The notes below the pieces were generated by a model, which saw nothing but the letters and a program-made list of their open reading frames with translations, ran no database searches and had not been told where the DNA came from. The translations under genes and the position numbers were made by a program. Below are positions 36,715 to 48,600 of a stretch of 64,000 nt of DNA, piece after piece; position 1 is the first letter of the stretch; every line of letters starts with the position of its first letter. The DNA comes from Hericium rajendrae (taxonomy: Eukaryota; Basidiomycota; Agaricomycetes; Russulales; Hericiaceae). Location: contig CM065889.1 of assembly GCA_033439255.1 (NCBI GenBank), positions 1,922,001-1,986,000 of the forward strand, written 5' to 3'.

Positions 36715-36802
36715 TCAGCATAGTGTAGAGTTAGAGGCGTAGAGTTAGAAGGAATCATCATCATTGCTGCGAGGTAGCAGAGGCTGGCATTGGGCCCCTC
36801 CA
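36637..36802 (+). repeat. Gypsy-1 3' LTR
   Basis: Identical to the 5' LTR. The pol stop codon at 36712-36714 lies 78 bp inside it, so the LTR is partly coding. Confidence 0.92.
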
Positions 36803-37112
36803 CCGTAGGTGGAAAGTCCGGTGCAAGTCATCTACAAGATCTCAGCTTCATTGAAGCAAGCACACAGGGCTCCAAACGCTACCCTGATCCCTATCAAACC
36901 CCGTGTACAGCCCAAAGCTATGGTAAGTAATATCATATCCAATGCTTGTTTACCTGATAACACTGATAAATACACTTTGTAGGCAACTCCTGTGGTCTCT
37001 GCGGTAGATCAAGCAGAGCAAATGAAGACCGTAGTCAAGAAAGTGAGTAATATTTTTTTTTTTTTTTTTTTTTTGCAATGCATGTGTCTGATGTATGATT
37101 CACGATTAGCAG

Positions 37113-37799
37113 GGTGTTACAAGCGACGTCAAAGTCCCCGTCCAGGCTCCAAAGCAAGCAGAGGTGAGAGGAACATTTATTCTGTTTTGTAATACACGTG
37201 TGTATGTCGGTGGCCCCCAGTGCATGCAGCGGAGCAATGCTAAGTCACCGGAAGCTGTCCAGTTGGGTCTCGCCAAGGCCCAGCAGTCAGCTGAATGTGG
37301 CGGCATGAGCCTCCTGCTGTGTTGATGCATGGCATGAACATGCGTGGTGAGCAAGGGGTGTGCGCAGTGCTAACAGTATGCTTTTCAATTAGGGCAGTGT
37401 GACCGAGGAGGAAAGCGATATTGAACCTCCGGCCAAGGCTCCAATGCAAGTCGAGGTAAGTAACATTGTGATCCTTGTTCTATGGTATGTGCTAATAGGA
37501 CAATTCTCAATCAGGGTAGTGTCACAGAGGAAGAGAGTGATGTCGAACCCCTGGTACAGGCTACAAAGCAAACAGAGGTAAGTACTATCGTCATCTCTGT
37601 CTTATAATACATGCTAAGAGTACAATTCTTAATTAGGGCAGTGTGATGGAGGAGGAGAGCGATATGGAGCCCGAGATGGACATCAACGTCCAGCCATGCT
37701 TCAGAGCTCCTCGACTCTGGGGTGAAGCCGAGACCGATGAAGACGTCAAGAAAAGTAATGTGGAGATGGAGGCAAAGGCCCAAGGCAATGAAGTGTCAG
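37113..37799 (+). repeat. Four tandemly duplicated exons in gene A
   Basis: Exons 37113-37163, 37393-37455, 37515-37577 and the start of 37637-37799 are each preceded by a phase-0 intron ending in AG-GGY. They encode variants of GSVTEEESD-x-EP...Q-x-E (the first is shorter). The introns between them are also alike (GTAAGTA starts, CAATTMTYAATYAG ends). This is duplication of an exon-intron unit within the acidic low-complexity part of gene A. Confidence 0.75.
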
Positions 37800-39467
37800 G
37801 TGCGTAGTGCTTCATCACATTGTTTGCATACTCTGATCATAATGCAGATCTACCGGTTGTAAATCTCGAGTCAATTCAGCACGAATACCAGCTTTTCCGA
37901 GCTGAGAAGCGAGCCAATGGCAGTAATAGTGTAACGGAGTCAGATGACGAGTTCGAATTCCCAGGTACGCATGCTAATAATGTGCTATGTGCAGAGACTG
38001 ATCATATTGTAGTCAGAATATCTAATCTGCCCTCAACTCACAAGCTGTCTGCCTCGAAAACAGCCCTCCCATCTGACACAACATCTGCTTCAAAGGCTGC
38101 CATGCCATCCACTGCCAAGTCTATCCCCAAGACACCAGCTGCCAAGCGTGCAGTGCCAGTACACGTGCCTTCTACAGCCCCGCAGTGCTTGATGCTTGCT
38201 GCTTTCTCTTCGCATGCACCATCTTTGTCTTCAGGTACACCATCTTCATCTAAGACGAAGCATGCTCGTACACCTTCGTCATCATCTATGGTAAGTTCTT
38301 TTTGATTTTTTAATTCTCTACTGACTCTTTTCTTTAGCATCGTACTTCGTCAAACTCTACTGTATGTTTCTAACTTTTCAATATTTTTCTTTGTTTACTA
38401 ACCAGTGATCGTCAGTCAAGATCTGGTCACTCTCGCTCTACTAGTAAGAGCTTTACCAATGACAAGCTCCCTGTTCCTGCACGGAAGTATCGTGAGTTCT
38501 TCATTTTAATGTGGAAGGACTATATCGGCAACCATTCAGAGCCATGGATCATTGACGGTTTGGTTCCTTGCATGCAAGAGCTTTGGGATACATGCTTTCC
38601 TTCTGTTCCTCACATTTTCTCGTCAAGGAATGATGATATCTTTGGCGTAGTAAGCTTCTTTTCGTTTCTTCAAGAGCACTTACATATTTGTGCTTCAGAC
38701 TCGGCAGAGGACATATGACTGGTGAAGCCACTTTGCATCTGTTGCTGAGGCTGTTGTCAAGGAGGAGTGGACTCTATCTCTTCCAGGCTGTAGGAAGGTT
38801 GCAAAGCCTGATGAGACTGATGAAGACCTGAAGTATGAGTGGATGCACTTCAAACTAGGTCGGTTTGATGATCCAGCTGATCCTGAGGACCCTGGTGCTA
38901 TCCCTTTCATTTTTGGGGTGGTTACTTATGAAGAGGATCACTCATTGGTATGTTTTCTTCTACTGAATTTCTTAGGCTAAAATTTTGTCTTTGTAGACTC
39001 TCAGTAATATATTCAGGGGTCAGATGGTGATGAAGACTCTTGGCCAAGGTCATTTGTCTATTGTTGAGGCTCTTTCTGCTGAGTCTAGGCAGGATGGATG
39101 GCCTAAGACTGCTCTTTGTCTGTCTCTTGTTGCTGTGAGTATTTTTCTGATCTCTTTTGTAGAGGCTGACTTTGTGCAGGTAGAGCGAGCCTTGTGTCTG
39201 AATCTGCCAGAGGATGAGCATCCTGCCAATCTCAGGAAGCCTGATGATGATAACTTCTCTGCTGCTAACTGGGGCTCAGCTTCCATCCATTACATGAAGA
39301 TCATCAGTACTCTTTCTGACAAGAAGTGGAAGCTCATCATTGAGGCTGCTCAGGAGCATAGCAAAATTAGAGTTAATCATAATAATGGTTCTGCTAACTC
39401 TGTGCCTCAAGATCCTAGTGACAAGTGTCGTCTCAATCTTAGTAACTTCATGAGTGATGATGAATAG

Positions 39468-41619
39468 TTTGTCTCTCTTTTTGCTTTTTTATAGTGATCT
39501 GACTTCTATTTATCTTAAAATCATGTCTTCAATCTGATCTTCTTATAGTTTGTGATTATTATTTTTTATCTGGCTATTGCTCTGACTTGGCTCTAAATAG
39601 GATCTTTATCATCAAAGATTTCTCTAGTTTGTCTATTTTTGTTTCAATTTTTTATCTGATCTGACTTATAGATTGGTACTAGTATTCTCTTTTTTTCTAA
39701 CATAGCTGATTTTAATTTCTTTAATGATTTGATTTTTTACTGTTAATTTTCTCTCACCTATGGCCTATTGTTTTGGGTTTGTGCTGCATTGGGCGTTTAG
39801 TTGTTTACCTGCATAATTATAGAGTGCAGTGGTTCTGAGAATTTGGTGTAATTTTAAGTGTCTAATTGAGCTCTGAAATAATTTAAAGATTTTGATCTTG
39901 AGCTGGTATCTGTCTGATATAAATGAAATGAGACTAATTCTGACTAAATTTGCTCTGAAGTAGTACTAAATTATGTTTAGCTTGTCTGAATTACTGTCTT
40001 AAAATTGTCTGAAGTGTCTGATTAATCTAATCATATTTAAGACAAAGCTGATATGATGCTAGAATGAGATCTATATTATAGAGCTTTTCTGTTATTTAGA
40101 AAGATGTTCTTTTAGTAGTATCTAATCTTAGACAGAACTTGATCTTAGACAAAATCTAACTTCCAAATAAACTCTAACTTTAGATATCTTCTGATCTTCA
40201 GATAAGTTCTAAGTTTCAAATAAATTCTGCTTTCAGATAAACTCTGATGATTAGACAAACTCTAACATCTAGACAAACTCTGATATTTAAAATAATGTCT
40301 GACACCTAGATAAACTCTAACATTCAGACAAACTCTGATATTTAGGCAAACTCTGACATCTAGAAAAAGTCTGATTTCAGATACAAATAAGAGAAATATC
40401 AGAGAAACTCTGCAATTTAGAGAAATTCTAACTTTTAGACAAACTCTAAATTCAGATAAAATCTGACTTTAGATAATGTCTGACTTCAGATAATATCTGA
40501 GACCTAAGCTTTTATCTAGGAACTCAGACTTCAGTCTGAAATTAGACATTTTGTTCTGAAAGGGACTGGACGATAGGGACCTACCTAACTCATCTGACTG
40601 TCTGAATTGTCTGAATCAGATCAAATCAGATACAATTAGATACTAATCAGAAATTTCCAGGTTTACTGATGTAGAGCTATGTACTTATAAGAGGATCCTA
40701 TAAGTGCTATAGGTGTCCTATAGACAGCTACACTCACTATGATCATTATGATAAGCCAGCTAGAGATCAGAGTTGTCAAGTCAAAAAAATATTATATTAG
40801 AAGCTACAGCAGTACACATCAGGAACCCTTGGAACTTTCTGATGATCTGATTTTATCTGATTTTGTCTGATATCAGAAAATTTTCTGAAATCAGATACTC
40901 AGAACATCAGAAATAAATCTGAAAACAGAATTGATTTCTGATATCAGATGGACAATCTGTTGATCAGAACTTTTTCTGCTTTCAGACTTTTGTCTGAGAT
41001 CAGATCAGTCAGATTTGTATCAGATCAGAAAGTTTAATCAGATCAGAAATCTTAGTCAGATCAGAAATTTTAGTCAGATTAGAAGTAGCAGATCAGAAAT
41101 TCTAGTCAGGTCAGAAACCCTAGTCAGATCAGAAACTCTAGTTAGGTCAGAAACCCTAGTCAGGTTAGATTTTAAAATCAGATCAGAATATAAATTTAGA
41201 TCAGACTTTCAGATTAGGTCAAAATCACACCCAAAATACAAAATGCAGCTTAACATTATGCAGTAAGAGATATACAAAATTCAAAGATAGGCATAGTCAA
41301 ATCAAAAGGAAGCAAAGGGTAAGATCAGAAAGCATTAAAGATCTTTAGAAGTAAAGAGAAAAAAATACTTGAAGAAGACATTAAAAAGATCTAGAAGAAA
41401 AGTTAGAACTGAGTGGAGATCAAAATCAGGAGTATGATGAGTTGAACAATTCAGACACCAAGAGATATGAGAAAGAGATACTCTAAGAAGATATTAAAAG
41501 AACCTAAGAAAGAGAATCAGAACTGAGTAATGATCAAAATCAGAGATATAATAAGAAAACCCAAACATCAAGTCAAACATGCTCAATCACCAATCACCAA
41601 CCAATCCAATCAATCCAAT
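39468..41619. other. TCTGA-rich ends of Elements 1 and 2
   Basis: No gene. The stretch contains the right subterminal zone of Element 1 (to 40671), a 145 bp spacer of CTATAG-type sequence, and the left subterminal zone of Element 2 (from 40817), where TCAGATCAGAAA-type words repeat every 20-25 bp at about 41015-41160. The repetition resembles the subterminal repeats of CACTA-type transposons. Confidence 0.6.
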
Positions 41620-42643
41620 CTACATGTTGGTCAAAGTCTTGAGATTACGACAACGAGTAGTAATGGCTGATTTGCCTGGAACATCAGTGATCTTTCGCTT
41701 AGGCTGAAGCAGCTCAGATACTGCATCTGCGATAGCATTCCACTTCTCTGGAGTGAAGCCACTGATAACTTCTGCATAATCATCAGTGACATCACCCCAG
41801 ATGCCGTAGGAGAACCAGCTCTTGATTCTTGTCTCCAATTGGGAATCAGGTGAATTCGGATCAAAATACAACCACCATGTCCAAGTGCGCTCAACCTAAT
41901 GCACATCTTAGATAAGTGAAATTAAGAAGGAGAACAGACTTACTGCAGCAGTAGCGAGTGCTAATGCACCAGCTGGTAATTCACTCTGCTGAGAACTCTC
42001 AGGCATCTCCGACACACTCTGGAAATGTGCAACAGTAAATGTCTGCAAGATGACTTGAGACATGAAAGCATCCTCATAGACCTGTCAAGGATACATTAGT
42101 AGTAAAAGATAATAGTGAAAGGTCTTACTGTATGCCCATTAGTATTATCTTTAAGTGATGTGCAAAAGATAAAGGGAAGAGTTGCATTAGCACTGGCATC
42201 AGAAAAGCCAAGCATCTTTGCAGCATATGCTTCCTTTGCATCAAGGTCATTGTCAGCAACAGACGCGATGCTCCAAAAGTGATCAGCAACAGCATCAACA
42301 GCTGCAGAAGCAAAGCCACGATGCCATTCATAGATTCACTGCATCAACATCTGAGAAAAGAGATTTTTATATAGCTGTCAGTTCAAATATGATAGCTATA
42401 ATTATGCTATATGCACTATCATGTACAGTGTTGTGCTATATAGTGCTATGAACACTATTATAGCCTATATAGCATAGCTGTTCAGCTATATAGTCTATAT
42501 AGTACCAAGTCATGTCTATGGGTGCTATGATAGATCTATGGTAGCTATGGTGGCTATGAGATGCTATGATCACTATTGGCACCACCATACACTATGCACA
42601 GTACAAGCACTCTGAAGACTATTGGGCACCCAAGATATAATGT

Positions 42644-45600
42644 TCACCAAATTGATTGATACATATGCTTATCTACAAAATTATTTACATAGAAATGTTT
42701 ACAACGATCAAGGACATTCTCCGATGTCCATGCTCGGTTAACTCTGTCTCCAAAATCAGGGAGAAGTTGACAGCTCCTTCTAATACTCGACACCTCAATG
42801 ATCGACACATCTGCAACACGATTTGCACCAGCAGTCACCTGATACATCTTGTGGTTAGCTCGAGGTCTTGTAAACTTTGAATACCACTCGACATAAGCAA
42901 GATGGCCAGGCGGAGTTACTTTTCGTAAATGAAATAGTGGCCGGTTGAACTGTTCGGGAAGTCGAAAGATAACTCGTAAGCGACCAACTCGAAGACCTAG
43001 CATAATTGATAAATTTCATAACAATAAGATAGAGGAACAAGAACATACCATCAATGCCAGTCTCCTCCGTCTCACCAACTGCAACTAAGACAGTGTCAAA
43101 GCGACCACTCTTGTTGCCTTTTGCAGGAACTGCCTCCGCTGCGTCAAGAAATGTCGCTCCATCTTCAAGCTGCAAGTTCTTCAAATTGAATTTGATACAA
43201 TCCCAGACCTCCACGGTATTGAAAGGGATGATGATCTCATCTTGATCAGCTTGTCGTACATCACAATAGCATGCAATGAAGTCCCGGAGCGCCCGCGGAA
43301 AATGGTGTGACTGATACTCACACATGAGAGATGGAAAGCTGACGGCACAATAATTTGGCCGCTTTGCTAGTGTCAAACCGGGCAGTGATCTCCGAGGTAG
43401 GCACAGTGGTGGAAGAGTTCCTTGTCGCCACTGGACATGGACCTCAAAAAGGTTCATGCGCTCACGGCGATCAAGCCACCAGATCATTTGCGATAGGTAA
43501 TCTTTCTTGTTCGTGGCACGGTAGGCATGTTTTGCAAAGTCAATATGAAGCCGTTCAGTTGTTTCAGTGTTGTAGTTGTCGGTAGAGCCCCGTTCACGTA
43601 TCGAATCAACATAGTGTTGCAGGGCATGTAGCTTTGGTAGATTGAAGTGTTCGACTAACAAATTGATTAGAATGGATACTTTGAATCACAATAATTACTT
43701 ACGAGCTCGCACGCCAAGATCGAGAAATATTGCCTTGTCACGATGGAACTCGTCGAGGGCAGATTGGAGGTATTGCAGGGTGTCGGTGGAGTGACTCTCG
43801 TAGAGCGCGATGTGAAGAAAATCAAGGAGTGCACACGCAGCGCATATCGCACCTGACGGCGCCTTTCTGATGATACATCCGAGAAGCTGTTTGCAGATCT
43901 CCCGATGTTCGCCTCCAGAGACCCTTGTGAGACCGCTAATGCCATCGTTAAATAACCGGACGCCGTGAACCTTGGGAAGGCGCTTGAAGCGTGCGTCAAG
44001 CTCCGAGGAGCCAATAATGGATGTCACCCATGCGACGAGGTACTTGATGAGGCCTTGATACAGCTGGTGAAGGACGTCAGGCATTATTGCGTCGTAGATG
44101 TCACAATATGCCAGCTTCTCCCAGAATGGTTCGACGACGTGAGTGAAGCCAGCCTCCTTCAGCACAGCTTCTTGACGGGTGGCCGTTGGTTGCTCTGCCG
44201 CTCGACGAAGGGTCCGTAACGTGGCCTCCGGCTTCTGTGGTATCCAAGGGACATTGTGCAGTTCAAACTCAATCTCGACGGCATGGCACTTGGGACATCG
44301 TGAACCCTGTCGAGTACAAGCAACGAGTGCCTGCTCTGGGTAGTCCGCTATGGCATAGCAAGCCAAGATCGGGTGGCAATGCCGCACAGCACCATCGCCG
44401 CTCTTCATATCGAGTCCGTTCTTGCCAGCATCTTGTAGAGCTTGCGTGATAATGGTCATTGCTACATGAAATAATCGTGCACGCACAATGCGCGCTACTT
44501 CTTCGAGGAGACTAGAGAGATCAGGCGTCGGAAGATAACCCAGGAGAATTTGACCGTGGAGGGAGGGCTTGCGACGGACACTCTTTGCAATGTTGCCGAT
44601 TGTGGCATAAATCGGGTACGCGGAATGATGACCATTGAATGTATTGAGCTGTGTTTTATCGGAGCTGAGGATGACCGGTACTACTGTAGCACCGTCTCCA
44701 AGTTTGGCCTGTTCATAGATATCCTTATTAGCAAGGTTCCCTTTAGTTAATAGAAGCTCGTTACCTGCGTTCTCCACCACATGAAACAGTCACTTAGTGC
44801 ATTGAGGTAATGCCAGGCGAACCTGACAAAGTGCCATTGTTGATTGGCCATCCTGCACTGGCCCGTCCGTCACAATGTAGCAGTCATCCAATGACAGGCC
44901 TGCCCTTCCTATGTACCAATGGGTCATTGTCCGGCCTCTAGTCATTTAATCTGTAGTGTCCATTCATCATTGACCGGCCTGTCCTCTGACATCCATTGGA
45001 TCATTGGCTGGCCCTCTCGATCCCACGGTGTCAAGACTCGGTCGTAGACAGCAGAGAACCACCCAAGTCACCAGCGATGATGGGAGCGAGAGAGCAGAGA
45101 GCGACTAGCAGCGCAGTGACCTGTGTTGGAGGTACAGTACGGTACAGACGAAATGGACAATCTAGGGAAATAGGCGAGCGACAGGGAGCCTATAAGTACT
45201 GGGACGACAATGGGAAAAGAACAATGGACACCATAACGGGTCGAACAATAGAGTGAGAACAATGGTGGCCAAAAGGAGAACAATGGGAGGGAGAACAATA
45301 GGATGTCCCAAAGGGGAACAAGGGCATGGGTGAAGGATAGCCCCAGGTCATGTGAGGAAGTGAACATGTGATGGGGCTGCTGGAGCACATGACCGACGCG
45401 ATGCCTTGATGGCAGAGAAGAAGGCGGAGAGAAATGGAGCGATCCGTGACATCACCCCCTCTCTAAGACGCACTTTCGCCTGGAGTGCGTGATGAGCATG
45501 GACGGGATCGAGGTAGATGAGTCCACGAAGATTGGGAGCCTTGAGTGCATGTGGATGGCGGGTGTAGAAGTCGGTGATTGCACCATGGGCATTGGAAAGG

Positions 45601-48600
45601 GAGGTACGTGAAAGCCACTGATTTTCTGAATCAGGGTAGCCTGCCCATTTGACGAGATATTCAATGCCGCGTTTGTTCCGAGTGAGACGAGCATCGAGGA
45701 CAGACTCAACTTCGTACTCTTCCTCGCCCTCCACAAGGTCAGGTGGTGGTGCAGGGAAGTTGGGACCATGAGCATCGGTTTCCTTGTAAGGGGACAACAG
45801 GGACGTGTGGAACACCGGGTGGATACGCCAGGTGGGTGGTAGCTTCAGTCGATAAGAGACTGGGCCCAGGACGTCAGTGATTTCGAAAGGTCCCAGGCGT
45901 CGATCAGCAAGCTTAGCTTTGGGTCGTGTGGTTTTGATGTTCTTGCCATCGAGCCAGACCTTGTCGCCAACCTGGAAGTGGATGGTGTCATGCATATGGT
46001 CCTGGTTGTTGCGCTTCATGAGATCAGCAGCTGTTTGAAGGCTGGCCTGGACCTCAGTGCGAAGTTGTTCGAGGTGACGGAAACGATCCTCGACGGCGGG
46101 TGTAGACGATGTGGGGTTGACAGTGGGGATGGCAGTGGGAATATAGCCGAGGAGCATTTCAAATGGAGCTCGGTTAGTGGCGCTGTGGATACGGTGGTTG
46201 TGCGAGAACTCAGCGTAAGGGAGCCATTGGACCCAATCATCCTGACGGTAGTTGCAGAAGGTACGAAGGAACTGCTCGAGTTCTTGATTGACACGTTCTG
46301 ACTCGCCATCGGTCTGTGGATGATAGGCGGTGCTGAGGGAGGACTTGATACCAAGTTTGTCAAAGACGCCACGCATGACTTTGCCTGCGTACTGTGGGCC
46401 ACGATCAGAGATGAGGCATTCCCAGAGGCCGTAGTTCCGATAAATCCTGTCAAAAAGGATGTCGACTGTGCCATCACTGGTAATGGTCTCGTTACAAGGA
46501 GTGAAGGAGACGTGCTTTGTAAAACGGTCGACGACCACATTGATGGAGTCATAGCCTTGGCATTCTGGGAGTTTGATGATGAAGTCCGAGGTAATGTCTT
46601 GGAAGGGACGGGTAGGGATGGCATTGGGGATTGTTTCAACATGGGGGCGGTGATTTTGAACCTTGGTGGCCTGGCAGGTAGCACAGCCATCAACATAATC
46701 ACGAACGAAGACAGACATACCGGGCCACCAGTAGTTGCGACTGAGGAGCTCATAGGTCTTGTAGCGTCCGGGGTGACCAGCCATGAGAGTGTCGTGATGC
46801 AGCTTGACGATATCTCGCCGAAGGTCCTTGTCAGCAGGGATGTAGACTTTGCCACGAAAGAGGATGAGGCCATCCTCGTAGTTCCATTCTTGGAGGTTCT
46901 TGACGAGGGAGCGAGGACCGTTGTTCAGGATCACGTCAAGGGCTTGAACGACCTCAATATCCTTGGTCTTGGCATTGCGAATGTGTTGGCGAAGATCAGC
47001 ATTGCCAATGGACTTGACAGCGGCTGGACGTGTAGCACGAATCTGGAAGTACTTGGGGTCGAGGAGGACATGATCTGAGTTGTCATCGTCCACCCCCTCT
47101 CTATGGTCAGGTCGTCTCGACATGGCATCTGGCCGGTGATGAATACCGGGTTTGTGGATCAAGGTGAAGTCGAAACGAGTGAGGAAGAGAGCCCAGCGAG
47201 CCTGACGACGACTCAGCTTTTGGGCAGACTTGAAGTATTCCAGGTTCTTATGGTCAGTCCAGATCTCCACAGTATGGGGAGAGCCTTCCAGGTAGTGCCG
47301 CCAGGCTTCGAGGGCACGGATGATGGCCAGGAGTTCCTTGTCATAAATGTCGTAGTTGCGTTCAGGGGCAGTGAAGGCCTTGGAGATGTAAGCAACAGGG
47401 TGCCATTGCTCGTCCTCCCCACGCTGGGATAGGATACCTCCTGTGGCATAGTCTGAGGCATCGACCTCAACCAAGTAGGGTTTGGACGGGTCAGGCATGA
47501 TAAGGACTGGGGACGAGGTGAACGCAGCTTTAAGAGCCTCAAAGGCATGTTGACATTCAGCAGACCAGGCCCAAGGATGGTCTTTCTTGGTAAGGTCAAA
47601 CATGGGACGGGCGACTTTGGAGAAGTCCTGGATGAAGCGTCGATAGAAGTTGCCAAAGCCAACAAAGGACTGGACATCCTTGACGTTACGGGGGGCAGGC
47701 CATTCAGCGATGCCTGCAACCTTGATGGGGTCCATGGCAAGCGTGTTATGGGAGACGATGAGACCGAGGAACTCAACGGAGGGCTGCTCGAAAGAGCACT
47801 TCTCTGGTTTGAGGAAGAGGTCATTGTCCTGGAGGCGTTGGAGGACCTTGCGCACGAGGTCGCGATGTTCTTCGAGGGTTTCGGTGAAAATGAGGATATC
47901 GTCCATGTAGATGACGACTTTGCCCGTGTCGATGAGATCCTTGAAAAGTTCATTCATCATTCCTTGGAACGTGGCAGGGGAGTTTGTAAGACCAAAAAAC
48001 ATCACCAGGGGTTCAAAGAGACCGCGGTTGGTTTTGAAGGCGGCTTTCCATTCGTCGCCCTCCTTGATGCGAACGTTGTTGTAACCCCAACGAACATCCA
48101 TCTTGGAGAAGACTTTGGCACCCTTGAGCTTGTCAACGAGTTCAGAGATGAGGGGCAGGGGATATTCATTCTTGATGGTGCCCTTGTTGAGGGTGCGATA
48201 GTCCTGGACGGGGCGTAGTTTTCCATCTTTTTTCTTGATAAAGAAGAAGGGACTCGCCATAGGGATTTGGAAGGACGGATGTAGCCTTTTTGACCTGGTC
48301 ATCAAGGAACGAATCGAGGTCCTCCTGCTCAGTGGGAGCCATGGGATAGACCTTGCATGAACGGGGTTCAAAACCATCTTTCAGGTCGATGGCGTGATCC
48401 CAAGGGCGACGTTCAGGAAGGCGATGGGAGGATTCCTCATCGAAGACGGGTTGGAAATCCTGGTACTGAGGGGGAACCATCTCAGCAAAGGACTTCTCCG
48501 CAACATGGGCGGCCACACGCTCAGCCAGTTTCTGAGCATTGGTGAAAGAGCGACGGATACGGATGGTATGTTGGTAGTCTGGGTCGTCATCTGGAGGGGG

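Larger units (their letters stand above)
30006..36802 (+). mobile_element. Gypsy-1, complete LTR retrotransposon
   Basis: A 6.8 kb Ty3/gypsy element with two identical 166 bp LTRs, a 4-bp duplication CCGT (30002-30005 and 36803-36806), gag then pol on the plus strand, and a purine tract (GAGGGGGGC) just before the 3' LTR. A possible primer-binding site starts TGGTGATGAGAG at 30175, but the tRNA is not identified. It sits inside an intron of gene A; the duplicated CCGT leaves CCGTAG, so the splice acceptor at 36807-36808 is kept. Identical LTRs and full open frames mean recent insertion. Confidence 0.92.
25649..39467 (+). pseudogene. YEWRS-family gene A, split by two insertions
   Basis: About 18 exons give 1,012 codons once the insertions are ignored. 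Key exons: 25649-25664, 25713-25922, 25995-26121 joined to 28844-29046 across a CATCAGGG element, 29109-29526 (donor could be near 29604), 29740-29941, then after the gypsy element 36809-36922, 36983-37042, four similar exons (37113-37799), 37848-37964, 37995-38290, 38338-38361, 38416-38649, 38699-38947, 38997-39134 and 39180-39467. The N-terminal two thirds are charged and low-complexity, with basic KKKRRR and KRRK patches. The conserved C-terminal part has FFILMWKDYIG, ELWDTCFPSVPH, RTYDW*SHFASVAEAV and a terminal NWGSASIHYMKIIS block. One nonsense codon, TGA at 38723-38725, breaks the conserved part. Function unknown; introns match gene E. Accessory gene of Element 1. Confidence 0.75.
13923..40671. 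mobile_element. Element 1: composite Plavaka transposon
   Basis: The left end starts CATCAGGAAATGAGGAA; the right end is the complement of CATCAGTAAACCTGGAA, and about 45 bp of imperfect inverted similarity follows (including CTGAYTAGT). TA flanks both sides (13921-13922 and 40672-40673). The subterminal motif GTTAGGTAGGTC...ATCGTCC is repeated at the left (14124-14860) and occurs inverted near 40555-40590; both ends are rich in TCAGA/TCTGA. Inside are a Plavaka transposase pseudogene (minus) and YEWRS gene A (plus), head-to-head. The 26.7 kb include four later insertions (4.9, 2.7, 6.8 and 0.6 kb, the first itself containing a 2.9 kb element), leaving a core near 12 kb. That both genes belong to one element is inferred from the shared ends. 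Confidence 0.65.

Noticed and set aside
41620-42347. Independent third YEWRS gene
   Set aside because: Exon order, phase and the CAA duplication show it to be the 3' half of gene E.
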